Assembly (NCBI GenBank): GCA_964019155.1
Contig: OZ025245.1
Coordinates: forward strand, 3,444,238 to 3,508,237
Direction of reading: 5' to 3'
Length of the DNA stretch: 64,000 nt
DNA from: Osedax fenrisi
Taxonomy: Eukaryota > Annelida > Polychaeta > Sabellida > Siboglinidae
Positions 30,435-42,340 of the stretch are shown piece after piece (position 1 is the stretch's first letter; each line of letters begins with the position of its first letter). The translations under genes and the position numbers were made by a program. The notes under the pieces are model-generated. The model had not been told where the DNA came from. It searched no databases and worked only from the letters and a program-made list of their open reading frames with translations.

Positions 30435-32140
30435 GAATAATAGAAGTGGTGACAAATGATACGTAGACATGAGGACTAGGCATACCCGTAGGCGCACAGT
30501 TAATGGAACATCAACAATAACAAATCTGCCAATATATAGTGAGACATACAATGTTGTAACATTCCTGCCAACTATATACGGACATATTTATTAAGGGAGC
30601 CATATCAATCCAGTGCCACAAATCAACAGTATAAGTGTCACATTCCAAATATTTCATGTATTCATATGCTTATATAAGATAATATGTATTTAATGTATGT
30701 ATCATAAATTTTGAAAGTAAAATAAAAAATAAAGGTTAAGAATAAAAATTATAAATAAATAATTTTTTTATAAATACTATTTTTTTTAAATAAATAAATA
30801 AAATTGTAATTCTGTTTTTAAATATAATAACTTATATACTATACAAATTATTAATAAATTATTAATACCGTAATTATTTATATATATTGGATAATTTATT
30901 AAAATAAAATAAATAAAACTTAAATAAAACTTAAATAAAAAGGGGTACCCCAGAGTACACATATGATAAAAAAATATATAATTAAGAACAAATATATTTT
31001 TTATAAAAGATTAAAATTAATTTGAAAAAAAAATTAAACAAAAAAAAAGTATACATCTACTAAACTTAATTAGCAAATATGTTGTATCGAATCCTGGAAT
31101 AATAGAAGTGGTGACAAATGATACGTAGACATGAGGACTAGGCATACCCGTAGGCGCACAGTTAATGGAACATCAACAATAACAAATCTGCCAATCTATA
31201 GTGAGACATACAATGTTGTAACATTCCTGCCAACTATATACGGACATATTTATTAAGGGAGCCATATCAATCCAGTGCCACAAATCAACAGTATAAGTGT
31301 CACATTCCAAATATTTCATGTATTCATATGCTTATATAAGATAATATGTATTTAATGTATGTATAATACATTTTGAAAGTAAAATAAAAAATAAAGGTTA
31401 AGAATAAAAATTATAAATAAATAATTTTTTTATAAATACTAAAATTGTAATTCTGTTTTTAAATATAATAACTTATATACTATACAAATTATTAATAAAT
31501 TATTAATACCGTAATTATTTATATATATTGGATAATTTATTAAAATAAAATAAATAAAACTTAAATAAAACTTAAATAAAAAGGGGTACCCCAGAGTACA
31601 CATATGATAAAAAAATATATAATTAAGAACAAATATATTTTTTATAAAAGATTAAAATTAATTTGAAAAAAAAATTAAACAAAAAAAAAGTATACATCTA
31701 CTAAACTTAATTAGCAAATATGTTGTATCGAATCCTGGAATAATAGAAGTGGTGACAAATGATACGTAGACATGAGGACTAGGCATACCCGTAGGCGCAC
31801 AGTTAATGGAACATCAACAATAACAAATCTGCCAATCTATAGTGAGACATACAATGTTGTAACATTCCTGCCAACTATATACGGACATATTTATTAAGGG
31901 AGCCATATCAATCCAGTGCCACAAATCAACAGTATAAGTGTCACATTCCAAATATTCATTTTTTTAATAAATAAATAAAATTGTAATTCTGTTTTTAAAT
32001 ATAATAACTTGCATACTATAAAAATGTATTAATACCGTAATTATTTATATATATTGGATAATTTATTAAAATAAAATAAATAAAAAAGTAAAATTTGTGT
32101 TGAAAGTAAAATATAAAATAAAGGTTCTATAAATGAAAGG
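30435..32140 (+). repeat. Degenerate edge of the satellite array
   Basis: The monomer at 30435 is 662 bp long because of an extra T-run followed by AAATAAATAAATAAA at about 30779-30803. The monomer from 31738 breaks at 31957 inside ATTCCAAATATT and rejoins, through a very similar T-run plus AATAAATAAATAAAATTG, to the later part of the monomer, deleting about 160 bp. Scrambled monomer pieces (GGATAATTTATTAAAATAAA, GAAAGTAAAATA, AAATAAAGGTT) continue to about 32140, after which no satellite homology is seen. Confidence 0.85.
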
Positions 32141-32205
32141 AATGAAATCTATAAATAAATAAATATTGAATATATAGTATACTATAGACCCTTCTATATA
32201 TATAT

Positions 32206-32239
<34 letters not shown>

Positions 32240-32523
32240 AAGGTACTACATTCTACTACTTTGTTAGTAGAAATCGTATGTTTATGTATTCGAATGTGTG
32301 TATGTATGTGTGTGTGTGTTACATAGTATAAACTACACACATATAAATATATTACATAACATTATGGATACATATTTACATTATTATTATTATAATGTAG
32401 GTTAAATTACATGTATAATTATATATATATAAATATATAGATACGGATATAGATATAGATATAGATATAGATATAGATATAGATATAGATATAGATATAG
32501 ATATATATATTTGTCATGTATAT

Positions 32524-32564
<41 letters not shown>

Positions 32565-32577
32565 ATTGTCGCTTGTA

Positions 32578-32621
<44 letters not shown>

Positions 32622-32700
32622 ATCAATATATATTATATAAATATAATTGTTATTTGTAAGCTTTTTTTTATATAATTTAGATCTACTTACTAATTGTTAT
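32141..32700. repeat. Microsatellite block: (TA)n, (GATATA)n hexamer, hairpin
   Basis: No gene. Contains (TA)n tracts at about 32196-32240, 32519-32563 and 32580-32616, and about nine units of the hexamer GATATA at about 32449-32504. A hairpin with 8-bp arms TTCTACTA and TAGTAGAA lies at 32251-32272. The left outer part of the local inverted repeat (32285-32370) falls within this block. Confidence 0.85.
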
Positions 32701-33075
32701 TGTAATCTATAGATTTCATGGTATTGTGAAGTCTAAAGATAACCTAATGTAATATCGAGAGTAATCTAATGTAATTATTCAAGTAGATGCAGTGTATAAT
32801 GCAATTGTACACTGTACATTGTACAGTATACAATGTACATGATGATGTCATGTATTAACATTAATTATACTGAGTTAACTAACCAATATGACGTAGATTG
32901 TATACGACGTACACTCCGGTATAGACTATGTGATACGGTTGTGTGGAGGTGACGCTTGAAGGCAATGATATCCAGTTAGGAAGTGAAGGAGAAAGCCAAC
33001 AACTAGAATATAGTACAGATGACATGATGTTAACGGCAAGTGGAAATGGCTGTAATGTAACGATTTCTTATGCTT
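32285..33075 (+). repeat. Inverted repeat IR-1, left copy
   Basis: Matches in reverse complement with 35195-35790. Shared stretches include TTTCATGGTATTGTGAAGTC (32713, against 35543-35563 reversed), the segment around CAAGTAGATGCAGTG, CTCCGGTATAGA near 32915, and CAGTTAGGAAGTGAAGGAGA near 32973. The outer part (GTTACATAGTATA to CATAACATTATGGAT, 32318-32368) also matches 35683-35760. The copies differ by many substitutions and by the extra microsatellites here, so the pair is old. The less AT-rich core has an open frame at 32943-33140, but its counterpart in the other copy is open on the opposite strand, so I do not call a gene. Possible long terminal inverted repeat of a roughly 3.5-kb element. 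Confidence 0.75.
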
Positions 33076-33481
33076 ATATATACACTATTGTGGAATCGTC
33101 GCGACGCTATTGGTTAAATACGTTCTTGAGTGACAGTTGATATTTCATATTGTCACTGTTATTTATCCATGCGAGTCGATACACTACACCATACAATATT
33201 ACACTATATATACGGTCAGGTATGTGAACTTATGTTGTCGACTTGCATGACGTAACACATATAACACTGCTTACGTAATAGTGACGCTATATTTATAACA
33301 TGTTATGTAATCGTATAACGTATATTTTTATTAAGCTTGTATATTTACCTTTTTACTATGTAATATAATTTAAGTATATTTCCTACAGTAAAAGTATTGA
33401 TTACATTTATTTATATATATAACGATTATATATATATATAAATATAATATTTATTACGATTATTACCCATGTATTATTTGC

Positions 33482-33512
<31 letters not shown>

Positions 33513-33596
33513 GAAAGCTATATCAAATTATACAATATATTAGAAAATAAGATTATCTTTGTGAATAATGGACATCTATAACTAAATTATATAGTA

Positions 33597-33657
<61 letters not shown>

Positions 33658-34171
33658 TATACTATAATCGTTGTTATAATATAATGTTTCGTTTGATATA
33701 ATATAATACATAGAATGTACATAATAGAATATGATATATGCGAAACAAAAGACCGACTGTTTAGGCGTTTGATTTGAATAATGTTAAAAATACATGATGT
33801 ATATTATATTGTATGCTTAAAGTGAATAACGCCATATGTATATATGTGTGTGCTTGTGTGTGTATGGGTGTGCTTTTGTATGTTTGTGTGTGTGCATATA
33901 CGTGTTAGTATATATATATAATAATATTATATATATTATATATATATATATATATATAGATATATAGTTTATTGAAAAAATAAGTCTATCGGTGTAAAAA
34001 CATTTGGGAATATTACATCTAACAAATAATCGTTTAGTGAAATATTTTTGAATATTTTCAATGTTGTTAGAATTAGTGATATATAATGGATCTGGATTAC
34101 AAATAGAATAATCAGATTTAATTAAAGGACGTACAATGTACGTCGTACATACGTAATATATTCTTTAAGTA

Positions 34172-34228
<57 letters not shown>

Positions 34229-34487
34229 TCGCTACATAGCTAATATTGTATTCTTGAGATATATATATAATCTAGTTTATCAGATATATTAGTAATGGTG
34301 ATTGAAGTAATCAAACATTGTTTATAATGATAATACACTGTATGCAAATACGAATGACACCCTCTAACTAGTAATCGTGGTTTTCTATAAGTTTATATTC
34401 AAGAGATATATAAAATGTAAACAAATATATACATATAAACATTATTACACATATCAATGTACATTATATATCAATATACATTAATGC

Positions 34488-34530
<43 letters not shown>

Positions 34531-34915
34531 AATATCATAATTACATTATTATAAATGAAATCAAATAAATATATTATGCAATGAAATATATATTGAATAT
34601 GATGTTTATAAAATACATTTGCAAGTATGAATATAATGAAATATACAAATAATTTAACTTAAGGGCAAAATTTAAAAAAACTTAATTTATCAATATTTTA
34701 AAATAATTAATAAAAATTAAATGTAGGTAAATTTAATATATACTAAAATTTACACATATAATATATATATATAGTTGATAATTTATTTAACTAATATCTA
34801 ATAATGTATATAAATTTATAAATAAATTAACGTATATATATATATATATATATATATATTCTACTACAAAAAACATACACATACACATACATACATACAC
34901 ATATACACATTCATT

Positions 34916-34957
<42 letters not shown>

Positions 34958-35194
34958 TTTATGCAATCTATGATTTCTAAAATTATCTATTATCTATAAA
35001 ATCTATAATTTCGTTACAATCCATAGATTCGATACAATTCTCGTATACGAGAATTTAACAACACTGATATATTAAATCACGCCCCTAATCACAGAAATAT
35101 AATCCAAATATAATCCTAATTTCAATGATTTCACGAGCGACGCACGATTTCACGATTTCGACGAGCGTTCCTATAAAATGTTGCGAAATTTGTT
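33076..35194. other. Spacer between IR-1 copies, (TA)n-rich, no gene
   Basis: About 2.1 kb without a credible open frame. It contains several long (TA)n tracts (33486-33506, 33600-33652, 34172-34224, 34494-34526, 34832-34858, 34926-34953) and short stretches of mixed sequence. ACGTACAATGTACGTCGTACATACGT near 34130 is rich in small palindromes. If IR-1 is a transposon, this would be its internal region, but no transposase remnant is visible. Confidence 0.7.
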
Positions 35195-35815
35195 ATACAG
35201 TCAATGTCCGTATACAATGTCCATCGGACATGGTTACATTACTGCCATATCCACTCGCCGTTAACATCATGTCCTCGGTCCTATATTATAGCTGTGGCTT
35301 TCTCCTTCACTTCCTAACTGCATCACTGCCTTATCACGTCATCCTCACACAACCGTATCATAGTATCTATACCGGAGTATATGACGTAGTGGTTAGTTTG
35401 TTTTATACATAAGTTATAAAGTTTAAAAATAAAATTAATTTTAATACATGACATTATCCTGTACACTTGCATTATACACTGCATCTACTTGAATAATTAC
35501 ATTATATATTACTTTCTTTCGATGTTACACTAGGTTATTTTTAGACTTCACAATACCATGAAATCTAATAGTAAATTTACTACGGTTGATTAATCAACTG
35601 TAAAAACATGTTTACAAATAAAAATTATATTTATTTAATGTGTATAATTATTTTAAATATATATATATATATATATATATATCCATAATGTTATGTATAC
35701 ATATTATGTATATTATAATATATTTATATGTGTGTATTGTATACTATGTAACATACACACATACATACATACACGCATACATACACTTTCACATGACAAT
35801 ACAATATAATCTATC
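35195..35815 (-). repeat. Inverted repeat IR-1, right copy
   Basis: Reverse-complement partner of 32285-33075. It holds TCTCCTTCACTTCCTAACTG near 35300, TATACCGGAGTATATGACGT near 35368, CACTGCATCTACTTG near 35477 and TTCACAATACCATGAAA near 35546. Its outer 160 bp (35658-35815) is also the outermost part of the left arm of the giant palindrome and recurs at 59884-60040, so this sequence exists three times in the window. An open frame at 35125-35412 lies antisense to the one in the left copy and is not a supported gene. Confidence 0.75.
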
Positions 35816-36802
35816 GGTGGTATGAAACCAATATTATGAAACCCCTTTATTAGTAAATCCAAATTATATACAAATAAGTTTATTCTATATACAATATCTA
35901 TAAACAGATTTTTATAGATAACAATTATGTTTATATATTTTTATATATAATATAATATATATAACATATTGATACACTAATGAGTAAATTCATAACATAT
36001 ATGATTCGTTTTTATTATACATAAAGTATATAACAAATATCGAATTATATATATATATATTATGATAAAACAAATAATAAAACAAATAATAACTTGGAAT
36101 CTATTTATAATTATAAGATATTATAATATATTAATTATAATATATCTATAATTATACAGATAGTTTGACCGTGTAGGATCATACACTATATAGTCATACA
36201 GCATAATATATATAACGATTTAACAGAACATTTGTAATGTAACAATTATGATAATTTAGTATGAATATACACGGGTTATATGCAAGTTAATGCATTCTTA
36301 TAGGCATACTATAGTAGCTACCGGTATGTCATCATGGAACGTATATTGCACGTAAATAGATGTGCAGTCGAGCATAACGATGATATATGTGACAGCATCG
36401 GTTATCATTAGCTAGGCCGCTACAACCTCACTTATAATACACTTGCAATGTACAAATTCATTCATAATATTATGTAATATATATATATCTATACATATAT
36501 ACATATATACATACTTATATTAATACCTTTATTAACATATAGTAACATTGTTTTATATATCATTCTATAGACATTTGTAAATTAGACACTATCTGATATT
36601 TAACCTAGATATATATATATATATATATATATATGTAATCATTATTATTGTTACGATATTTTTTAGCTTGTACAGAAAGTTATGAGTTTACTATTGATGA
36701 CTATGAGTAATCTATTACTATTCACGTGTTTTTAAACATAAGAATACATGATAATAATATATTTATTAATTTTATTTTAATTGCTATTAACAATTTCAAA
36801 AG

Positions 36803-36844
<42 letters not shown>

Positions 36845-37065
36845 TATAATGTCTATCCCAGCTGGTTAATATATTCTTCATTGTCTGCGAAAATGACATC
36901 ACAATCTAGCACCCCCAATGTATAGCTACCCCAATGTATCTACCTCTTAGCTACATATCTGTTTTAAAATTGTTATTGTTATATATATGTATATATATAT
37001 GTATATATGTATACATATATGTATTAACTATATATAGTTAATACATAATAACTAATTAGAACGTA

Positions 37066-37135
<70 letters not shown>

Positions 37136-37474
37136 TATATAATTAAATTTAATTAATAATATGTAAAGTTATTAAATATATTGTATTATCAGATATTAAT
37201 GAAGAGTAATACACAATATACTCAACTTGTTATTAACCAGTCAAAATAACTACGAATTACAGTCTAAATATAATCAAAGTAATTTATATTTGATATTTAA
37301 AGAGATGCGTATGCATAAAATACGGCAATTAACTTTCAAATCAGATAGACAAGTTGTTGTAGTTGTATATAATATATTTTTATAAACACAATACACATAT
37401 ATAAGACTGTTAAAACATGTTTATATAAACAAGTATTATAAACATTATACAAATATAAAATTATTTAAAAACGG
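35816..37474. other. Left-arm unique DNA with (TA)n, no gene
   Basis: Mixed non-repetitive sequence and (TA)n tracts (36612-36633, 36806-36841, 37067-37140). The block 36160-36470 is less AT-rich and contains GTAGCTACCGGTATG and GGCCGCTACAACC; it is conserved in the right arm at about 59280-59540, but no frame or RNA fold stands out. Mirror of roughly 57.9-59.9 kb. Confidence 0.6.
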
Positions 37475-39368
37475 CATTATAATTTTTTTTATTAAAAAAA
37501 AACAGTAATATTTATAAAATGTACTTACAAAATTTATTTATTTATCGTTAAGAAATTTCTTAGCCTTTATTTTTTATTTTACTTTTTATTATACATACAT
37601 TACAGATATATTATCTTATATGTATATGAATACATGAAATATTTGAAATGTGACAATTATACTGTAGTTTTGTGGCACTGGATTGCGGCACTGGATTGTG
37701 ACTCCCTTAATAGATCTGTCGGTTTATATTTGGCAGGAATGTGGCACCATTAAACGTCTCACTATAAATTGACTGATTTGTTATTGTAGATGTCACATAA
37801 AATGTTCGCATACGGGTATGCCTAGTCATCATGTCTACGTATCATTTGTCACAACTTATAATATTCCAGAATTCTATACATCATATTTGCTAATTAAGTT
37901 TAGTAAATGTATACTTTTTTTTGTTTAATTTTTTTTCAAATTAATTGTAATCTTTTATAAAAAATGTATTTGTTATTTATTATTAATTATATATTTTCTT
38001 ATCATGGATATACTCTGAAGGTACCCCTTTTTATTTCAGTGTAATTTATTTTATTAAATTATCCAATATCCTATTAATAATGTCGGTATTAATAACTTGT
38101 AATGTATATAAGTTATATACTACATAAGTTATTATAATTTTAAAAAAAACAGTAATATTTATAAAATGTACATATAATATTTATTTAGTAAGTTTTCATT
38201 CTTAACTTATTTAATTTTTTAATTTTACTTTTAAAATGTAATATACATACATTAAATACATATTATCTTAAGATAATATATAATTATATATGTATATGAA
38301 TACATGAAATATTTGAAATGTGACAATTATACTGTAGTTTTGTGGCACTGGATTGCGGCACTGGATTGTGACTCCCTTAATAGACCTGTCGGTTTATATT
38401 TGGCAGGAATGTGGCACCATTAAACGTCTCACTATAAATTGACTGATTTGTTATTGTAGATGTCACATAAAATGTTCGCATACGGGTATGCCTAGTCATC
38501 ATGTCTACGTATCATTTGTCACAACTTATAATATTCCAGAATTCTATACATCATATTTGCTAATTAAGTTTAGTAAATGTATACTTTTTTTTGTTTAATT
38601 TTTTTTCAAATTAATTGTAATCTTTTATAAAAAATGTATTTGTTATTTATTATTAATTATATATTTTCTTATCATGGATATACTCTGAAGGTACCCCTTT
38701 TTATTTCAGTGTAATTTATTTTAATTTATTAAATTATCCAATATCCTATTAATAATGTCGGTATTAATAACTTGTATAGTATATAAGTTATATACTACAT
38801 AAGTTATTATAATTTAAAAAAAACAGTAATATTTATAAAATGTACATATAATATTTATTTAGTAAGTTTTCATTCTTAACTTTTTTAATTTTTTAATTTT
38901 AATTTTAAAATGTAATATACATACATAAAATACATATTATCTTATATATGTATATGAATACATGAAATATTTGAAATGTGACAATTATACTGTAGTTTTG
39001 TGGCACTGGATTGCGGCACTGGATTGTGACTCCCTTAATAGACCTGTCGGTTTATATTTGGCAGGAATGTGGCACCATTAAACGTCTCACTATAGATTGA
39101 CTGATTTGTTATTGTTGATGTTCCATTAACAGTGCGCCTACGGGTATGCCTAGTCATCATGTCTACGTATCATTTGTCACAACTTCTAATATTCCAGGAT
39201 TCTATACATCATATTTGCTAATTAAGTTTAGTAAATGTAGACTTTTTTTTGTTTACATTTTTTCAAATTAATTTTAATCTTTTATAAAATTGTATTTGTT
39301 ATTTGTTTTTTAATTATATATTTTCTTATCGTGGGTGTACTATGGGAGGACCCCTTTTTATTTCAGTC
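37475..39368 (-). repeat. Diverged satellite trimer in left arm
   Basis: Three contiguous monomers of the main array's satellite in reverse orientation, period about 660-670 bp (GGCACTGGATTG at 37674, 38343 and 39002). They are clearly diverged from the array (about 85% by eye in the alignable part). The GGGGTACCCC palindrome is reduced to GAAGGTACCCC, and the CAATCCAGTGCC segment is duplicated. Two monomers carry ACATTTTATGTGACATCTAC in place of the array's CAGTTAATGGAACATCAAC (given on the opposite strand); the innermost one (39060-39170) still has the array-like form. The right arm has only two monomers. Confidence 0.93.
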
Positions 39369-40017
39369 TCATCAATAAATGTGTGTGATTTTTGTCCGTG
39401 TTTAACTCGTGTAAAAGTCCGATATTTTAATTTAAAACATAATTATAAGTTAATTTATGATATATAAATTAATCTTCATTTATATATAACAATTTATTTA
39501 TATTTGTTTTATAAAAAAAATAATTGATATTAATTAATAAATATTAATTAATTTGTAAGGTAACTAATTTACGTGTATTACACCAACATAAATCACTATA
39601 TATACAAATAAATAATATAGTTTAATTTAAAATAGGTTATAGAATAGTCATAATTCAACTCTTTATTATAGAGTATTTAAATAAATAAAATATAATAAAA
39701 TAATAAATATTAAAAAAAATGTGTGTATTGGTCGTGTAAATCACAGAATAAATTTCCGTTTTTTATACATACTAAATATCCGTGTATTACACTTACAACA
39801 TATTCGTGTATTACACATAGAATTAGGTAGACTTCTAAGGAGATAAAGTTTGTTCACCAATTTGAATGACAATCTGCCATTGTGTTTGTCAAGTTTATCA
39901 TTTACATCATATTTTTAATAAAAAGTCAAATTCACCTACATTACTATAGTAAAACAATTGGTAGTCATTATATAATGACTCCCAATTGTTTTAATAAGTA
40001 TGCTATAGCAATAGGTA
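39369..40017. other. Left-arm spacer with GTGTATTACAC palindromes and hairpin
   Basis: No gene. The odd-centred palindrome GTGTATTACAC occurs at 39573-39583, 39782-39792 and 39806-39816, each preceded by C; CGTGT also recurs at about 39400-39412 and 39735. A near-perfect hairpin lies at 39951-39991, with arms AAAACAATTGG and CCAATTGTTTT around AGTCATTATATAATGACT. An open frame at 39882-40127 crosses the hairpin and the next element's boundary and is not a gene. Confidence 0.75.
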
Positions 40018-41150
40018 GGGGAAAGTCCCCGATTACCGACCCCCTCCTAATACCGACCCCCTCTCGTATCTCAGTAAATATAAGAGTTATCAAAAAATTA
40101 TATATACATGAACTGTTAGTAATTTAATGATAAATATGAATAAATATTTTGTTTAAAAAAATATTTAATCCTACAATTGTTATTTGATAAAATGTAATAT
40201 TCTGTTTTTAATTTTTAAATATTTGAATATTAACTTTTTTTAAATCATTGTAAATACTTTATTTATTAAAATAAAACTTAATGTTGTGCATAATATTGTT
40301 GATCAATAAAATGTTTATAACTATTATTAAAATAATTTAATTTTAATAACTATTAACCTATATATCTTAATTATAGCAACCCATATGATATTCCTATTAC
40401 CGACCCCCTAAATTACCCTAATACCGACCTCATGTATTTATAATATCCAATCAAAATAGATCAGTATTTTACTTTAAAATATGTCATAAGTTGTTTGTTT
40501 ATCATTTATATAGATTAATGATTCGTGATTCCAGTTATTTATATATATATATTGATTAATAAATAAATATTAAATAATAATATACACTATTTTAATATAA
40601 TTACTATAAAGTTTAAATTTAAATTTTATATTACTATTAAAACATAAATTCAATAAAAAATAAATTACGTCATGTTGTTTGTGTATCATTGATACAGATT
40701 TAGGATTCATGATTTTAGTTTATTATATTCATACTGATTAATAAATAAATATTAAATAATAATATATACTCTTTTAATTTAATATAATTACTATCAATTT
40801 AAATATAATATGAAAACATAAATTCAATAATAAATAAATTGCGTGAATGTTATATTTTATTGTATTTATGTATATCTACTATTTTTATTAGATATTATAA
40901 TACTACAATTATTTATACCACGATAATTTTAGGGGGTCGGAAATAGGGGAAGGGGTCGGTATTAGGCACATGTATCCGATTACCGACCCCCTGTTTATTC
41001 TTGTGAATATAATGATATCAAAAATTTAAAATAGCCACATTATTCATTACCATAATATTACTAAAATTACAAAATTTCAAATAAATATATTTAATATTGA
41101 ATATGTTATTACAACTAAACAGTTAGGGTCGGTAATCGGAGACTTTCCCC
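40018..41150. mobile_element. Non-autonomous TIR element, GGGGAAAGTC family, left arm copy
   Basis: A 1,133-bp element with roughly 25-bp terminal inverted repeats starting GGGGAAAGTC, then C or T, then CCGATTACCGACCC. It is flanked on both sides by TA (40016-40017 and 41151-41152), as expected for a TA target duplication of Tc1/mariner-type transposases, although the TA may be part of the repeat. Seven copies of TACCGACC or its complement GGTCGGTA lie in three clusters (both ends and about 40.39-40.99 kb), suggesting repeated protein-binding sites. No transposase frame is present, so it would depend on a helper. The mirror copy at 54850-55982 has exactly the same length. Confidence 0.85.
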
Positions 41151-41524
41151 TATATATCCTAAAGATATATCTCTTAAAATAAGCCAAATGATTAAATGTA
41201 TACAATTGAGTACACATACCATATAAAATTATAAAATAATTGTACCAAACCTAGTAAAAACTGAGATTACACACTTTTAGATTAATATATTATTAATATA
41301 TAAGTAATTTAATATATGAAAAATTCATAATAATCTATATTATAGATTCTATAATATAATAGATATTTACAACTACTATATACATATCTTGCATATCAAT
41401 TGACAAATTATAAAGAATATAATTGAATTAAATATTTTGATTCAAATATAATTCAGTGTTATTCTTTGTAATTTATCAATTATCATTTGAATCACTATAT
41501 TTTAATATATTTTATTATTTACAT

Positions 41525-41825
41525 ATTCCTACATTAATTTATTATACATACATTACAAACATATTATCTTATATGTATATGAATCCATGAAATATTTGAA
41601 ATGTGAAAATTATACTGTAGTTTTGTGGCACTGGATAGTGGCACTGGATTGTTGCTCCCTTAATATATCTGTCTGTTTATATTTGACAGGAATGTGACAC
41701 CATTGAACGTATCACTATAGATAGACAGATTTATTATTATTGAAGTCCTCATGTCTACGTATCATTTGTCACAACTTCTAATAATCTAGGATTCGATACA
41801 TCATATTTGCTAATTAACATTTAAT
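41525..41825 (-). repeat. Solo diverged satellite fragment, left arm
   Basis: Reverse-orientation piece of the satellite, from TACATACATTACAAACATATTA through the GGCACTGGAT segment and GACAAATGATACGTAGACAT (reversed) to ATTTGCTAATTAA. The 20-odd bases that in the array read ACTAGGCATACCCGTAGGCG are deleted, so TCATGTCTACG follows GAAGTCC directly. It is more diverged than the trimer. Mirror copy at 54185-54475. Confidence 0.88.
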
Positions 41826-42091
41826 GTTAGTATACTATCAGTAACCTAATATATTTGAAGTAACCTAATATATTAGGTTACTTTCCCCTATTTTCGGGAA
41901 ATTTCCGGAAATTTAGTATATTTAAATGGGGTATCCGTCTACAACTTGCTAGAAAATCACTTTCTAGTAAACATTTCCATACATTATTTCAGTATAATGT
42001 ACTTTGATATATAGTTCATAGTATGTACTATCAAATTCATAATCAATGAATATATATATATATAGGTATATATATATATATATATATATAA

Positions 42092-42135
<44 letters not shown>

Positions 42136-42309
42136 GTATATGATATGATATAATATATATCTATATAATTTATAACTCTACTATATATATATATGTATAA
42201 TATTAACTATAATTTTTTTTAAAGTAAGTGTAATAGTATCTATTATAAGAAAAAAGTGTGTATTTGTAATTGTATCTATTATACATTTTTTGAGTATCGT
42301 GCCCAGCTC

Positions 42310-42340
<31 letters not shown>

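Larger units (their letters stand above)
1..31957 (+). repeat. Satellite array, ~635-bp monomer, ~50 full copies
   Basis: Head-to-tail tandem repeat filling half the window. Taking the box GAATAATAGAAGTGG as phase, monomers start at 1, 636, 1274, 1898, 2530, 3162, 3797, 4435, 5059, 5691, 6329, 6953, 7591, 8226, 8865, 9505, 10146, 10770, 11408, 12043, 12682 and 13306; the next 17 follow 11,408 bp after their counterparts, then 24730, 25354, 25993, 26635, 27259, 27897, 28539, 29181, 29805, 30435, 31097 and 31738 (partial). Lengths are 624-642 bp, except 662 bp at 30435. Each monomer has a less AT-rich part (about 230 bp) and an extremely AT-rich part (about 400 bp). Length variants come mainly from one or two copies of ACTTAAATAAA, presence or absence of CATCTA before CTAAACTTAATTAG, and the length of TATATATTGG. 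Whether the array is centromeric, subtelomeric or interstitial cannot be told from sequence alone. Confidence 0.98.

Noticed and set aside
1..31957. CRISPR-like array
   Set aside because: The units are about 635 bp, with no short repeat plus unique spacer structure, and the context is eukaryotic. This is satellite DNA.
32943..35412. Two small open frames in IR-1 (32943-33140 and 35125-35412)
   Set aside because: They are on the same strand in two inverted copies, so one is antisense to the other. No domain is recognised and the length is within chance for a less AT-rich block.
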